A stretch of DNA of 6,488 bases from Lysobacterales bacterium (GTDB lineage: Bacteria; Pseudomonadota; Gammaproteobacteria; Xanthomonadales; SZUA-5): positions 1 through 6,488 of the forward strand of contig JANJUH010000436.1 of the NCBI GenBank assembly GCA_024710675.1, written 5' to 3'. Shown in pieces: positions 1-5,738 of this stretch. Position 1 is the stretch's first letter, and each line of letters starts with the position of its first letter. Under the pieces are notes generated by a model, which did no database searches, had not been told where the DNA came from, and saw only the letters and a program-made list of their open reading frames with translations. The position numbers were made by a program, and so were the translations under genes.

Positions 1-497
1 TCCTCGCGCAGGCTGGAGATGTGCGCCGAGGCCGGGATACCGATCGAGATCTGCGCGCTGAACATCTCGGCGCCGGTCTGGGCCGCGCGGTAACGCGAGG
101 AGCTGAGTGCCTCGACGGTGATGCCCCGGCGCGAGAAGAACTCGGCGAGCTGATAGAGGATGCCGGGGCGATCGGCGGCAATGACCTCGACGGTGTAGGG
201 CAGGCTGTTGCCGGTCAGCTCGCGCGAGCTGGTGCGGCGCATCGTCATCGTCAGTTGGTCGTCACGCTGGATCTTGCCGAGCGCGTTCTCGCACTTGGCG
301 ATCGCATCCCAGGCGCCCGAGGCGAGCAGCAACACGCTGACCTCCTGGCCCAGCATCGAGACGCGCGCCTCGAGCAGGTTGCAGCCGGAATCAACCACGC
401 GCTTGCCCAGCACCGTCAGCAGCGGCACCGTGTTCGGGGCGATGGCGGAGACCAGCAGATGGTTCTCGGGGACAGGGCGGGCAGGGGATTCGGTCAC
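1..497 (-). CDS. gcvR: GcvR-like two-ACT-domain regulator, C-terminus cut by window edge
   Basis: In enterobacteria GcvR binds glycine through ACT domains and restrains GcvA, the activator of the glycine cleavage operon; here that role is inferred. About 165 residues are visible, against about 190 in E. coli. The first ACT-like domain spans roughly residues 12-85, with LLTVLGKRVVDSGCNLLEAR followed by a strand-like VSVLLLASG. The second begins near residue 100 and holds the typical ACT signature ADRPGILYQLAEFF (108-121), then RRGITVEALSS. The start is taken as GTG at 497-495. No strong Shine-Dalgarno precedes it. A TTG 17 codons further upstream (548-546) is in frame but would add a proline/arginine-rich tail unlike the family. 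The gene diverges from dapA, as in E. coli and many other gammaproteobacteria. Whether a GcvA partner exists cannot be seen here. Confidence 0.85.
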   Translation of the reverse strand, partial: MTESPARPVPENHLLVSAIAPNTVPLLTVLGKRVVDSGCNLLEARVSMLGQEVSVLLLASGAWDAIAKCENALGKIQRDDQLTMTMRRTSSRELTGNSLPYTVEVIAADRPGILYQLAEFFSRRGITVEALSSSRYRAAQTGAEMFSAQISIGIPASAHISSLRE

Positions 498-559
498 GGC
501 GTCTCGCGGAATTCGGGGCGGGGTCGGCGGGCCAGTGAATGCCCGCAAGAGAGCCCATC

Positions 560-589
560 AGGATACTTGTCACCTCTGGAAAGCGGCAA
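560..589 (-). promoter_or_regulatory. Candidate gcvR promoter
   Basis: Read on the minus strand, TTGCCG (589-584) is followed after 18 nt by TATCCT (565-560). Each box matches the sigma-70 consensus at four of six positions. It lies about 60 nt upstream of the GTG start of gcvR and interleaves with the dapA candidate promoter. This is a by-eye match in GC-rich DNA, so support is modest. Confidence 0.35.
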
Positions 590-596
590 GTAACAT
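567..596 (+). promoter_or_regulatory. Candidate dapA promoter
   Basis: TTGTCA (567-572, five of six consensus positions) and TAACAT (591-596, four of six) are separated by 18 nt. Transcription would begin near 603, leaving a leader of only about 23 nt before the proposed TTG start of dapA. A short inverted repeat, ACTTG (565-569) and CAAGT (587-591), lies within it and could be an operator half-site pair, but five bases per arm is weak. Confidence 0.42.
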
Positions 597-612
597 CGGA
601 CGATTACCCATC

Positions 613-617
613 GGAAG
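613..617 (+). promoter_or_regulatory. Ribosome binding site that decides the dapA start
   Basis: GGAAG at 613-617 lies 8 nt before TTG at 626, an ideal distance, but only 2 nt before the in-frame GTG at 620, which is too close. It therefore favours the TTG as the start of dapA, and the resulting N-terminus matches the family. Confidence 0.6.
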
Positions 618-625
618 ACGTGATC

Positions 626-1516
626 TTGCGCTTTCACGGCAGCATTCCCGCCCTGGTGACGCCCTTCCAGCCCGGGGGTGCGCTCGATCTCTCGGCCTTC
701 GAGGCCCTGGTGCGCTGGCAGGTCGCCAGCGGCAGCAGCGCCGTGGTGGTGGGCGGCTCGACCGGCGAGTCGGGGGCACTCGAGGAATGGGAATTGTCCG
801 AGTTGCTGGCCTGTGCGATTACGGCCGCGGGCGGCAGGATCCCCGTGATTGCCGGAGTCGGCGCGCCGGCCACCCACAAGTCGGTACGGCTGGCGCAACT
901 GGCCCGGGACGCGGGTGCGAATGCGGTGCTGGCGGTCACGCCGCCCTACGCGCGGCCGACCCAGCGCGGTCTCGTCGCCCATTACGAGTCGCTGGCCGCC
1001 GAAGGTGGTTTGCCGGTGATTCTCTACAACGTACCCACGCGCACCGGTGTCGACCTGTTGCCGGAAACGGTGGCGGTGCTGGCAGGTGTCGCAGGCATCG
1101 TCGGCATCAAGGAAGCGGTCACGGCGCCCGAGCGCATGGACGCGCTGCTGGCGCTGAAGCGGGCTGATTTTTCGGTGCTGAGCGGCGATGACCCGACCGC
1201 GTTGCGGGCGCTGCTGGCTGGCGCGGACGGCGTCATTTCGGTGACCGCCAATGTGCTGCCCGGCCTCGTGGCTGAACTGTGCCAGCGGGTGCATGAAGGT
1301 CAGGGCGCTGCGGCCGCGACAATCGACGCTATGCTTGCCCCCGTGAATGCCGCTCTGGCGCTCGAGCCGAATCCGATTCCGGCCAAGGCCGCGCTGGCGA
1401 TGGCCGGTCGCATACACGATGTCCTGCGCCTGCCGTTGCAGCCGCTCGAGGCTTCGTTGCGCGGACGGCTGCAGGCGGTCCTGGCCACGCTCGATGGCGC
1501 ACGAGTGGCGTCGTAG
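626..1516 (+). CDS. dapA: 4-hydroxy-tetrahydrodipicolinate synthase
   Basis: This cytoplasmic enzyme condenses pyruvate with aspartate semialdehyde in the first committed step to diaminopimelate and lysine. The protein is a single TIM barrel of 296 residues (E. coli 292). Numbered from the TTG start, the Schiff-base lysine is K162 in GIKEA. The catalytic tyrosine Y134 lies in LYNVP, R139 in the RTG motif that binds the aldehyde's carboxylate, T46 in GGSTGES, and Y108 in VTPPYARP. TTG at 626 is preferred because GGAAG lies 8 nt upstream and MRFHGSIPALVTPF aligns with the E. coli start. GTG 620 is possible. ATG 539 would add 29 residues with no family counterpart and would overlap the candidate promoter. 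The next gene, a BamC-like lipoprotein, follows after 21 nt, as dapA-nlpB do in E. coli. The VTPPY form, in place of the E. coli VTPYY, recalls xanthomonad enzymes. Confidence 0.97.
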   Translation: MRFHGSIPALVTPFQPGGALDLSAFEALVRWQVASGSSAVVVGGSTGESGALEEWELSELLACAITAAGGRIPVIAGVGAPATHKSVRLAQLARDAGANAVLAVTPPYARPTQRGLVAHYESLAAEGGLPVILYNVPTRTGVDLLPETVAVLAGVAGIVGIKEAVTAPERMDALLALKRADFSVLSGDDPTALRALLAGADGVISVTANVLPGLVAELCQRVHEGQGAAAATIDAMLAPVNAALALEPNPIPAKAALAMAGRIHDVLRLPLQPLEASLRGRLQAVLATLDGARVAS

Positions 1517-1537
1517 TCGGGTCACTGCTAGACAAGG

Positions 1538-2122
1538 ATGAAGCGAGTGCGAGCGACGAAGCTGGGCTTGGCAATGGTGGTGCTGGCGACGACGGCCTGC
1601 AGTTGGGTCAACCGGCCGATCGTCTACGAGGATGCGCGTGAGACCGCGCCCCTGGTGGTGCCGGCGGGCTTGTCGCGTCCTGCCGCGAATCCGGCCCTGA
1701 CCATTCCTGCAGTGGCAGCCAGCACGGGAACGATCGACACCGCGCCACCCTCGATCGGGCAGGCGGTGGCCACGGCCCGTGGCGGCTCGCCGCGCGCCAG
1801 CGCCGAAGTGATCCGCGTCGCCGACGAGGCGCCGAGCGCCTATCGCCGAGTCGGCCTCGCGCTCGAGCGCAGCGGCTGCTGCCGGGTGATTTCCCGCGAC
1901 GAGGCCGCGCTGAGCTTCGAGGTGGAAGCCATCGAGCGCCGTGAGAAGCCGGGCTTCTTCGCGCGCTGGTTCGGCGGCGAGGACAGCGGCCCGGTGATGA
2001 CGGTGCAGCTCGCGGCCGCGGGCGAGGGCATCGATGTCCGTGTGGTCGATGAGCAGGGCGCTACCCGCAGCGACCCCGCGGCAATGGGCGTGCTCGGTGC
2101 CATCGAGGCGCGCTTGCGGTGA
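1538..2122 (+). CDS. bamC: Short BamC-like outer-membrane lipoprotein
   Basis: BamC (NlpB) is a lipoprotein partner of the BAM complex that inserts beta-barrel proteins into the outer membrane. The 194-residue product has a basic N-terminus (MKRVRATK), a hydrophobic run and a lipobox-like ATTAC with acceptor C21. Ser at +2 suits outer-membrane sorting. Residues 30-57 resemble the BamC unstructured N-terminal segment, with Y30, APL (37-39), VPAGL (41-45) and a later IP. A single folded domain, about residues 99-194, looks like one helix-grip domain: AYRRVGLALERSGCCRV, then strands, DVRVVDEQG and a final helix. E. coli BamC has two such domains in 344 residues. The position directly after dapA is the strongest support. 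GTG 1547 is an alternative start, with AAGGA 8 nt upstream; ATG 1538 sits right against that motif. It could instead be an unrelated small lipoprotein. Confidence 0.72.
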   Translation: MKRVRATKLGLAMVVLATTACSWVNRPIVYEDARETAPLVVPAGLSRPAANPALTIPAVAASTGTIDTAPPSIGQAVATARGGSPRASAEVIRVADEAPSAYRRVGLALERSGCCRVISRDEAALSFEVEAIERREKPGFFARWFGGEDSGPVMTVQLAAAGEGIDVRVVDEQGATRSDPAAMGVLGAIEARLR

Positions 2123-2133
2123 AGGATGTTGAG

Positions 2134-2201
2134 GTAGGAGCGCCCTTGGGCGCGATGGGGGTCGCCGCAAGATCCTTTGCGCGCGCAGAGCGCGCTCCTG
2201 C
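2134..2201. repeat. REPIN-like element, copy 1 (inverted REP pair)
   Basis: The element starts GTAGGAGCGC and ends GCGCTCCTGC. AGGAGCGC at 2136-2143 is perfectly complementary to 2192-2199. Inside are two further hairpins: GCGCCC/GGGCGC with a TT loop (2140-2153) and GCGCGC/GCGCGC with an AGA loop (2181-2195). Each end is thus a REP-type palindrome with a GTAG or GCAG head, and the two face each other. It lies 11 nt after the bamC stop, between convergent genes, and could also end or stabilise both transcripts. Such pairs are usually spread by a RAYT transposase encoded elsewhere; none is in this window. Confidence 0.85.
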
Positions 2202-2231
2202 GACGGATATTGGGTTTGCGGGCGCTTCGTT

Positions 2232-2299
2232 GTAGGAGCGCCCTCGGGCGCGATGGGAGCTGCCGCCAGACCTTTTTCGCGCGCAGAGCGCGCTCCTGC
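2232..2299. repeat. REPIN-like element, copy 2 (tandem with copy 1)
   Basis: This is a second 68-bp copy in the same orientation, 98 bp downstream of the first, with a 30-nt spacer of different sequence between them. By eye 60 of 68 positions agree, and the differences are concentrated in the middle and one loop. Both inner hairpins are intact: GCGCCC/GGGCGC with a TC loop (2238-2251) and GCGCGC/GCGCGC with an AGA loop (2279-2293). It ends 28 bp before the stop of fdxA, so together the two copies fill the gap between convergent genes. Confidence 0.85.
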
Positions 2300-2327
2300 A
2301 TGTGCGGCCTTCCCCAGCCTTTGTCGA

Positions 2328-2651
2328 TCACCGTTCCAGGTACTGCAGCTTGTCCGGCTGCCCGTCCCAGTCCTTGGCATCGGCCGGATGTTCCTTGCGT
2401 ACGGTGATCGTCGGCCAGCCCCTGGCCAGCTCGCGATTGAGCTCGATGAAGTGCTCCTGGCCCTTCGGCACGTCGTCCTCCGGGAAGATCGCGTTGGCCG
2501 GACATTCGGGCTCACACAGTGTGCAGTCGATGCATTCGTCCGGATCGATGGCGAGGAAGTTGGGGCCTTCGTGGAAGCAGTCCACTGGGCAGACTTCGAC
2601 ACAGTCCGTGTACTTGCACTTGATGCAGTTTTCCGTGACGACGAATGGCAT
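2328..2651 (-). CDS. fdxA: Seven-iron ferredoxin, FdxA type
   Basis: This small cytoplasmic electron carrier is expected to bind one [3Fe-4S] and one [4Fe-4S] cluster. It has 107 residues, the usual length of the Azotobacter ferredoxin I family. By alignment with that protein, C9, C17 and C50 would hold the [3Fe-4S] cluster and C21, C40, C43 and C46 the [4Fe-4S] cluster, with C12 and C25 as extra conserved cysteines. The two cluster motifs read CIKCKYTDCVEVCP and CIDCTLCEPECP. The C-terminal extension (about 60-107, including QEHFIELNRELARGWP) is typical. ATG 2651 gives the family N-terminus MPFVVTENC. An in-frame ATG 17 codons earlier adds an unrelated tail. No Shine-Dalgarno is visible. The gene lies downstream of tRNA-Glu on the same strand, with a probable terminator between. 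Its redox partner cannot be inferred from these neighbours. Confidence 0.95.
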   Translation of the reverse strand: MPFVVTENCIKCKYTDCVEVCPVDCFHEGPNFLAIDPDECIDCTLCEPECPANAIFPEDDVPKGQEHFIELNRELARGWPTITVRKEHPADAKDWDGQPDKLQYLER

Positions 2652-2685
2652 GGCAGTTCGGACAGGGCAAAGGTCATGCCGGCGC

Positions 2686-2700
2686 GTGCCCATCGGGCAC
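2686..2700. repeat. Perfect 15-nt hairpin upstream of fdxA
   Basis: GTGCCC and GGGCAC form perfect 6-bp arms around a 3-nt loop, 35 nt upstream of the fdxA ATG. It could be an operator or a leader hairpin for fdxA, or chance in GC-rich DNA. No iron-regulator consensus (Fur box, IscR site) is recognised in it. Confidence 0.3.
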
Positions 2701-2710
2701 ACGCAGACGA

Positions 2711-2760
2711 TGGGAAAGGAAAGGAGGCGGCGCGACCCTTGGGCCGACAGTCCCGCCTCC
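2711..2760 (-). terminator. Candidate terminator after tRNA-Glu
   Basis: On the minus strand GGAGGCGG (2760-2753) pairs perfectly with CCGCCTCC (2730-2723) around a 22-nt apical region, and the 3' arm runs into TTTCCTTTCCC. The pyrimidine tract is interrupted by C, so termination may be incomplete, and read-through into fdxA is possible. It begins 43 nt beyond the encoded CCA of the tRNA. Confidence 0.55.
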
Positions 2761-2803
2761 CGATATCGAACGCGCGACGAAAGCGGCGATCGATGGATAG
2801 AAT

Positions 2804-2878
2804 TGGCGCTCCCTACGAGAATCGAACTCGTGTTTTAGCCTTGAGAGGGCCACGTCCTGTCCGCTAGTCGAAGGGAGC
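2804..2878 (-). tRNA. tRNA-Glu, anticodon CUC, CCA encoded
   Basis: This tRNA inserts glutamate at GAG codons. The 7-bp acceptor stem GCTCCCT/AGGGAGC is perfect, followed by discriminator G73 and a genomically encoded CCA (2806-2804). The anticodon stem TGGCC/GGCTA has one G-U pair, and its loop CTCTCAA carries CTC at 2845-2843. The T arm ACGAG/CTCGT is perfect around TTCGATT. The 4-nt variable loop lacks position 47, as in E. coli tRNA-Glu. Other glutamate identity features are present: G1-C72, C4-G69, C9 with C12-G23, U13-G22 with A46, and A37. Pair 2-71 is C-G where E. coli has U-A. The oddity is in the D stem, where positions 11 and 24 are both A instead of the usual U11-A24. The gene diverges from pcnB and has its own promoter. 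Confidence 0.95.
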
Positions 2879-2894
2879 GCTGCGGAGCTTTGAG

Positions 2895-2923
2895 ATAATA
2901 GCGAGCGGTATCGGACCGGGCAA
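2895..2923 (-). promoter_or_regulatory. tRNA-Glu promoter
   Basis: On the minus strand TTGCCC (2923-2918) and TATTAT (2900-2895, five of six consensus positions) are exactly 17 nt apart. The -10 box ends 16 nt before the mature tRNA 5' end, giving a short leader for RNase P to remove. It lies within the 94-bp gap before pcnB. I saw no equally good plus-strand promoter for pcnB there. Confidence 0.65.
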
Positions 2924-2972
2924 GACGCGCCGGCTGGCATGGAAGCACTCGCAACACAGGGAAGTTGGAAAC

Positions 2973-4337
2973 ATGAACGAACAACCCGCGCCGACGATGC
3001 TGGCGCGCGCGCAACACTCGATCTCGCGCAAGCGCATCAGTCCCGGTGCGCTGCGCGTGATGTACACGCTCCACGAAGCCGGCTTCCAGGCCCACCTGGT
3101 CGGCGGCGCCGTGCGTGATCTGCTGCTCGGCGGCGAGCCCAAGGACTTCGACATCGCCACCGATGCGCGACCCGAGCAGATCCGCCAGCTCTTCCGCAAC
3201 TGCCGCCTGATCGGTCGTCGCTTCGTGATCGCCCATGTGCGCATGGGTGGTGAGATCCTCGAGGTCACGACCTTTCGTGGCACTGGCGCCGGCGCGGACC
3301 CGGATGACGAGGTCGATCGCGAGGTCGATTCCAGCGAAGGCCTGATCCTGCGCGACAATGTCTTCGGCACGATGGAGGAGGACGCGCTGCGGCGCGACTT
3401 CACGGTCAACGCGCTGTACTACGCGGTGGCTGATTTCGCCGTGCGTGACTACGCCACCGGCCTCGAGGACCTCGAACACCGCCAGTTGCGCCTGATCGGC
3501 GACCCCGAGACGCGGTTCCGCGAGGATCCGGTGCGCATGTTGCGCGCCGCTCGGCTTGGAGCGAAGCTGGGCTTCTCGATCGCCGGCAGCACCGAGCGCC
3601 CGATCGGACGGCTGGCGCCGCTGCTCGATGCGATCCCGCCGGCCCGCCTGCTGGATGAGTTCCAGAAGCTCTTCCTCTACGGTGCCGGCGAGAAGAGCTA
3701 CGAGGAGCTGGTGCGCCTGCGCCTGTTCGAACACCTGTTCCCCTCGATCGGCATCGACATGGACAGCGGCCGGCCGTATGCGGATCGACTGATCCGGGCG
3801 GCGCTGGCGAGCACCGATGCGCGCGTGGCCGCCGGCAAGTCGGTAACGCCTGCCTTCCTGATCGCCGCCTTCCTGTGGGAGCCCTACCAGCACATGGTCG
3901 CGCACCTGCCCGAGGAACGTGAGGAGGCATTCGGCGATGCCGCCGAAGAGGTGTTCCGCGAGGCTGGCGAGCGTGTCGCGCTGCCGCGCCGCTTCAGCCA
4001 GGTCGCCCGCGAGATCTGGGAGCTGCAGCCGCGCTTCCTGACCAACTCGCCGGGACGCGCGCGGCGCCTGCTCCGCCATCCGCGTTTCCGGGCCGCTTAC
4101 GACTTCCTCGAGCTGCGTGCGGTGATCGACCCGGTGCTGGCGCCGGTTGCCGAGCGCTGGGAGCGCGCACAGACGGTGGCGCCCGAGGACATCGATTCCT
4201 TGTTCCGCCAGGTGGTCGCGCCGCGCCACGATCCGGCCGGCAGCGCGTCCGAAGGCGACTCCGCGCCCGCCAAGCGGCGCCGTCGCCGCCGCCGCCGCAA
4301 GCCGGACGGGGCACCGGCACCGGTGCCCGCCGAATGA
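2973..4337 (+). CDS. pcnB: Poly(A) polymerase I
   Basis: This enzyme adds 3' poly(A) tails to RNA, marking it for exonuclease decay. It belongs to the class II nucleotidyltransferases with tRNA CCA-adding enzymes. The 454-residue protein shows LVGGAVRDLLLGG (42-54), the metal-binding D58 and D60 in KDFDIATDA, E97 in EVTTFRG as likely third acidic ligand, RRDFTVNALYY (140-150) and REDPVRMLRAARLGAKLGF from 183. FRNCRLIGRRF (74-84) is characteristic of bacterial poly(A) polymerase and separates it from CCA-adding enzymes. The helical body then aligns with E. coli PcnB through LLRHPRFRAAYDFLELRA. A basic tail, eight consecutive arginines flanked by lysines (434-443), parallels the arginine-rich E. 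coli C-terminus and probably contacts RNA. GGGAAG 8 nt before the ATG supports the start. The stop overlaps folK by ATGA, which suggests coupled translation. Confidence 0.97.
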   Translation: MNEQPAPTMLARAQHSISRKRISPGALRVMYTLHEAGFQAHLVGGAVRDLLLGGEPKDFDIATDARPEQIRQLFRNCRLIGRRFVIAHVRMGGEILEVTTFRGTGAGADPDDEVDREVDSSEGLILRDNVFGTMEEDALRRDFTVNALYYAVADFAVRDYATGLEDLEHRQLRLIGDPETRFREDPVRMLRAARLGAKLGFSIAGSTERPIGRLAPLLDAIPPARLLDEFQKLFLYGAGEKSYEELVRLRLFEHLFPSIGIDMDSGRPYADRLIRAALASTDARVAAGKSVTPAFLIAAFLWEPYQHMVAHLPEEREEAFGDAAEEVFREAGERVALPRRFSQVAREIWELQPRFLTNSPGRARRLLRHPRFRAAYDFLELRAVIDPVLAPVAERWERAQTVAPEDIDSLFRQVVAPRHDPAGSASEGDSAPAKRRRRRRRRKPDGAPAPVPAE

Positions 4338-4840
4338 ATCGGGTGGTGGTTGGCCTCGGCGCCAACCTCGGCGATCCGGTCGCTCAGGTCGAGGCGGCGA
4401 TCGACGCGCTTGCCACCGCGGGTTTTCGCCTGCTGGCGCGCTCCGCCCTGTACGGATCGAAGCCTTGGGGCGATGCCGCGCAGCCTGATTACGTCAATGC
4501 CGTGGCGATCTATGAGACGGACCTCGAGCCGGAGGCCGTGCTTGATCGGCTGCTGGCCGAAGAGGCCCGCCAGGGTCGCAGCCGGGCAGTCGATCGCCGC
4601 AACGGGCCGCGCTCGATCGATGTCGACCTTTTGCTGTACGACGAGCTGCTGCAGGCCACGCCCCGGCTCGAGCTGCCGCATCCACGCATCCGCGGGCGCG
4701 CCTTCGTGCTGCTGCCGCTGGCCGACATCGCGCCGGACCTGGTCATCCCGGGGCTGGGGCGCGTGGCCGAGCTCATCGAGCCCGCATTCACCGCCGAATG
4801 CTGGAGACTGTCCGGCCCGCCGCCGCTACCGACGGAGTAA
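4334..4840 (+). CDS. folK: 2-amino-4-hydroxy-6-hydroxymethyldihydropteridine pyrophosphokinase
   Basis: FolK transfers diphosphate from ATP to 6-hydroxymethyl-7,8-dihydropterin, giving the substrate of dihydropteroate synthase in cytoplasmic folate synthesis. The 168-residue length is close to the E. coli enzyme (159). The N-terminal VVVGLGANLGD (4-14), SKPWG followed by QPDYVNAV (42-57), and the core RNGPRSIDVDLLLYD (89-103) are all family hallmarks. D96 and D98 of that core are the two magnesium ligands. LPHPRIRGRAFVLLPLADIAP (from 114) closes the active site. The ATG overlaps the pcnB stop, so translation is probably coupled and no separate promoter is needed. Immediately downstream is panB, whose product uses a folate cofactor, so the pairing makes metabolic sense. 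Confidence 0.97.
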   Translation: MNRVVVGLGANLGDPVAQVEAAIDALATAGFRLLARSALYGSKPWGDAAQPDYVNAVAIYETDLEPEAVLDRLLAEEARQGRSRAVDRRNGPRSIDVDLLLYDELLQATPRLELPHPRIRGRAFVLLPLADIAPDLVIPGLGRVAELIEPAFTAECWRLSGPPPLPTE

Positions 4841-4843
4841 GCC

Positions 4844-5668
4844 ATGTACGCAAGCAGCCCTGACGCCCCGCGCAAGCCGCTCACCGTACCCGCGCTTGCC
4901 GCGATGAAGGCGGCCGGCGAGCCGATCGCCGTGCTGACCTGCTACGACGCCAGCTTCGCGCGGGTGCTCGACAGTGCCGGCGTCGACCTGGTGCTGGTCG
5001 GCGATTCGCTGGGCATGGTGGTCAAGGGCGAGCCAAACACGTTGGCGGTGACCGTCGACGAGATCGTCTACCACTGCCGTGCCGTCGGCCGCGGACTGTC
5101 GCGGGCGCTGCTGATCGCCGACATGCCCTTCCTCGCCGAGGCGACGGTCGAGCGCGCCATTGCCAGCGCACACCGCATGGTTGCCGAGGGCGGCGCCGCA
5201 ATGGTCAAGATCGAGGGCGGTCGCCCCTCGGCGCTCGAAGCCATCCACGCGCTCGCGAGCCGCGAAGTGCCGGTGTGCGCGCACATCGGCCTGACGCCGC
5301 AATCGGTGCTCGCGCTCGGTGGCTTCAAGGTGCAAGGCCGCGAAAACGCGGCGCGTGCCGCCCTGCTGGCGCAGGCCGATGCCGTCGTCGCCGCCGGGGC
5401 GCAGTTGCTGGTGCTGGAGTGCGTGCCGACCGAACTCGGCAACGAGATCACCCGGCGCGTGCCGATCCCGACCATCGGCATCGGCGCCGGCCCGGGTTGC
5501 GACGGCCAGGTGCTGGTCCTGCACGACTTGCTCGGCGTCTCCGGCGGCCGCCGCCCACGCTTCGTCAAGGATTTCCTCGCCGAAGGCGGCAGCGTGCGCG
5601 GTGCGATCGAGCGCTACGTCGCTGCGGTCAAGGCGCGGGAGTTTCCGGCGGCGGAGCATGGGTACTGA
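4844..5668 (+). CDS. panB: 3-methyl-2-oxobutanoate hydroxymethyltransferase
   Basis: PanB transfers a hydroxymethyl group from 5,10-methylene-tetrahydrofolate to 2-oxoisovalerate, making ketopantoate, the first step dedicated to pantothenate and coenzyme A. The 274-residue TIM-barrel protein (E. coli 264) has magnesium ligands D54 in VGDSLGM and D93 in ADMPF, and K122 and E124 in MVKIEGG. It also has HIGLTPQSV (147-155), GGFKVQGR (159-166), the catalytic E192 in LLVLECVP, and IGIGAGPGCDGQVLVLHD. The C-terminus ends with EHGY, as many family members end near EEHS. GGAG 6 nt before the ATG lies inside the last codons of folK, and the intergenic gap is 3 nt, so pcnB, folK and panB are probably one transcript. 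Nothing in the sequence is out of line with the family. Confidence 0.98.
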   Translation: MYASSPDAPRKPLTVPALAAMKAAGEPIAVLTCYDASFARVLDSAGVDLVLVGDSLGMVVKGEPNTLAVTVDEIVYHCRAVGRGLSRALLIADMPFLAEATVERAIASAHRMVAEGGAAMVKIEGGRPSALEAIHALASREVPVCAHIGLTPQSVLALGGFKVQGRENAARAALLAQADAVVAAGAQLLVLECVPTELGNEITRRVPIPTIGIGAGPGCDGQVLVLHDLLGVSGGRRPRFVKDFLAEGGSVRGAIERYVAAVKAREFPAAEHGY

Positions 5669-5695
5669 GGGCGGTGAGTGTTCAGTGGCCGAAGC

Positions 5696-5713
5696 GTCGG
5701 CATGAATGCCGAC
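5696..5713 (+). repeat. REP-like palindrome, forward arm
   Basis: GTCGGCATGAATGCCGAC is a perfect 8-bp stem with a GA dinucleotide centre. It starts 28 nt after the panB stop. It is not followed by a T tract, so it does not look like a normal intrinsic terminator. It pairs in layout with the inverted palindrome 25 nt downstream, and similar palindromes are, from memory, widespread between genes in Xanthomonadales. Confidence 0.7.
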
Positions 5714-5738
5714 CCGCATCGTTGCAGTGCTGTGGTGG

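Noticed and set aside
208..1167. A 319-codon plus-strand frame spanning gcvR and dapA
   Set aside because: It covers gcvR antisense and then reads dapA in the wrong frame, so its product has no coherent domain.
2134..2299. CRISPR array
   Set aside because: There are only two units, each strongly self-complementary over its whole length, with a single 30-nt spacer and no cas genes. The REP structure explains them better.
494..2677. A 727-codon open frame on the minus strand across dapA and bamC
   Set aside because: It lies antisense to two well-supported genes and overlaps fdxA in another frame. Its product is low-complexity, rich in R, A, G and H, with no recognisable domain. Long antisense frames are expected in GC-rich coding DNA.
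2652..2702. A longer fdxA start at ATG 2702
   Set aside because: It adds 17 residues not found in the family, while ATG 2651 gives the standard N-terminus and the usual 107 residues.
2804..2878. tRNA gene used as an integration site for a mobile element
   Set aside because: No integrase gene, no repeated copy of the tRNA 3' end, and housekeeping genes on both sides within the window.
2835..4229. A 464-codon open frame on the minus strand opposite pcnB and across the tRNA
   Set aside because: It runs through the tRNA-Glu gene and is fully antisense to pcnB, whose protein matches its family end to end. The product looks like codon-structure noise.
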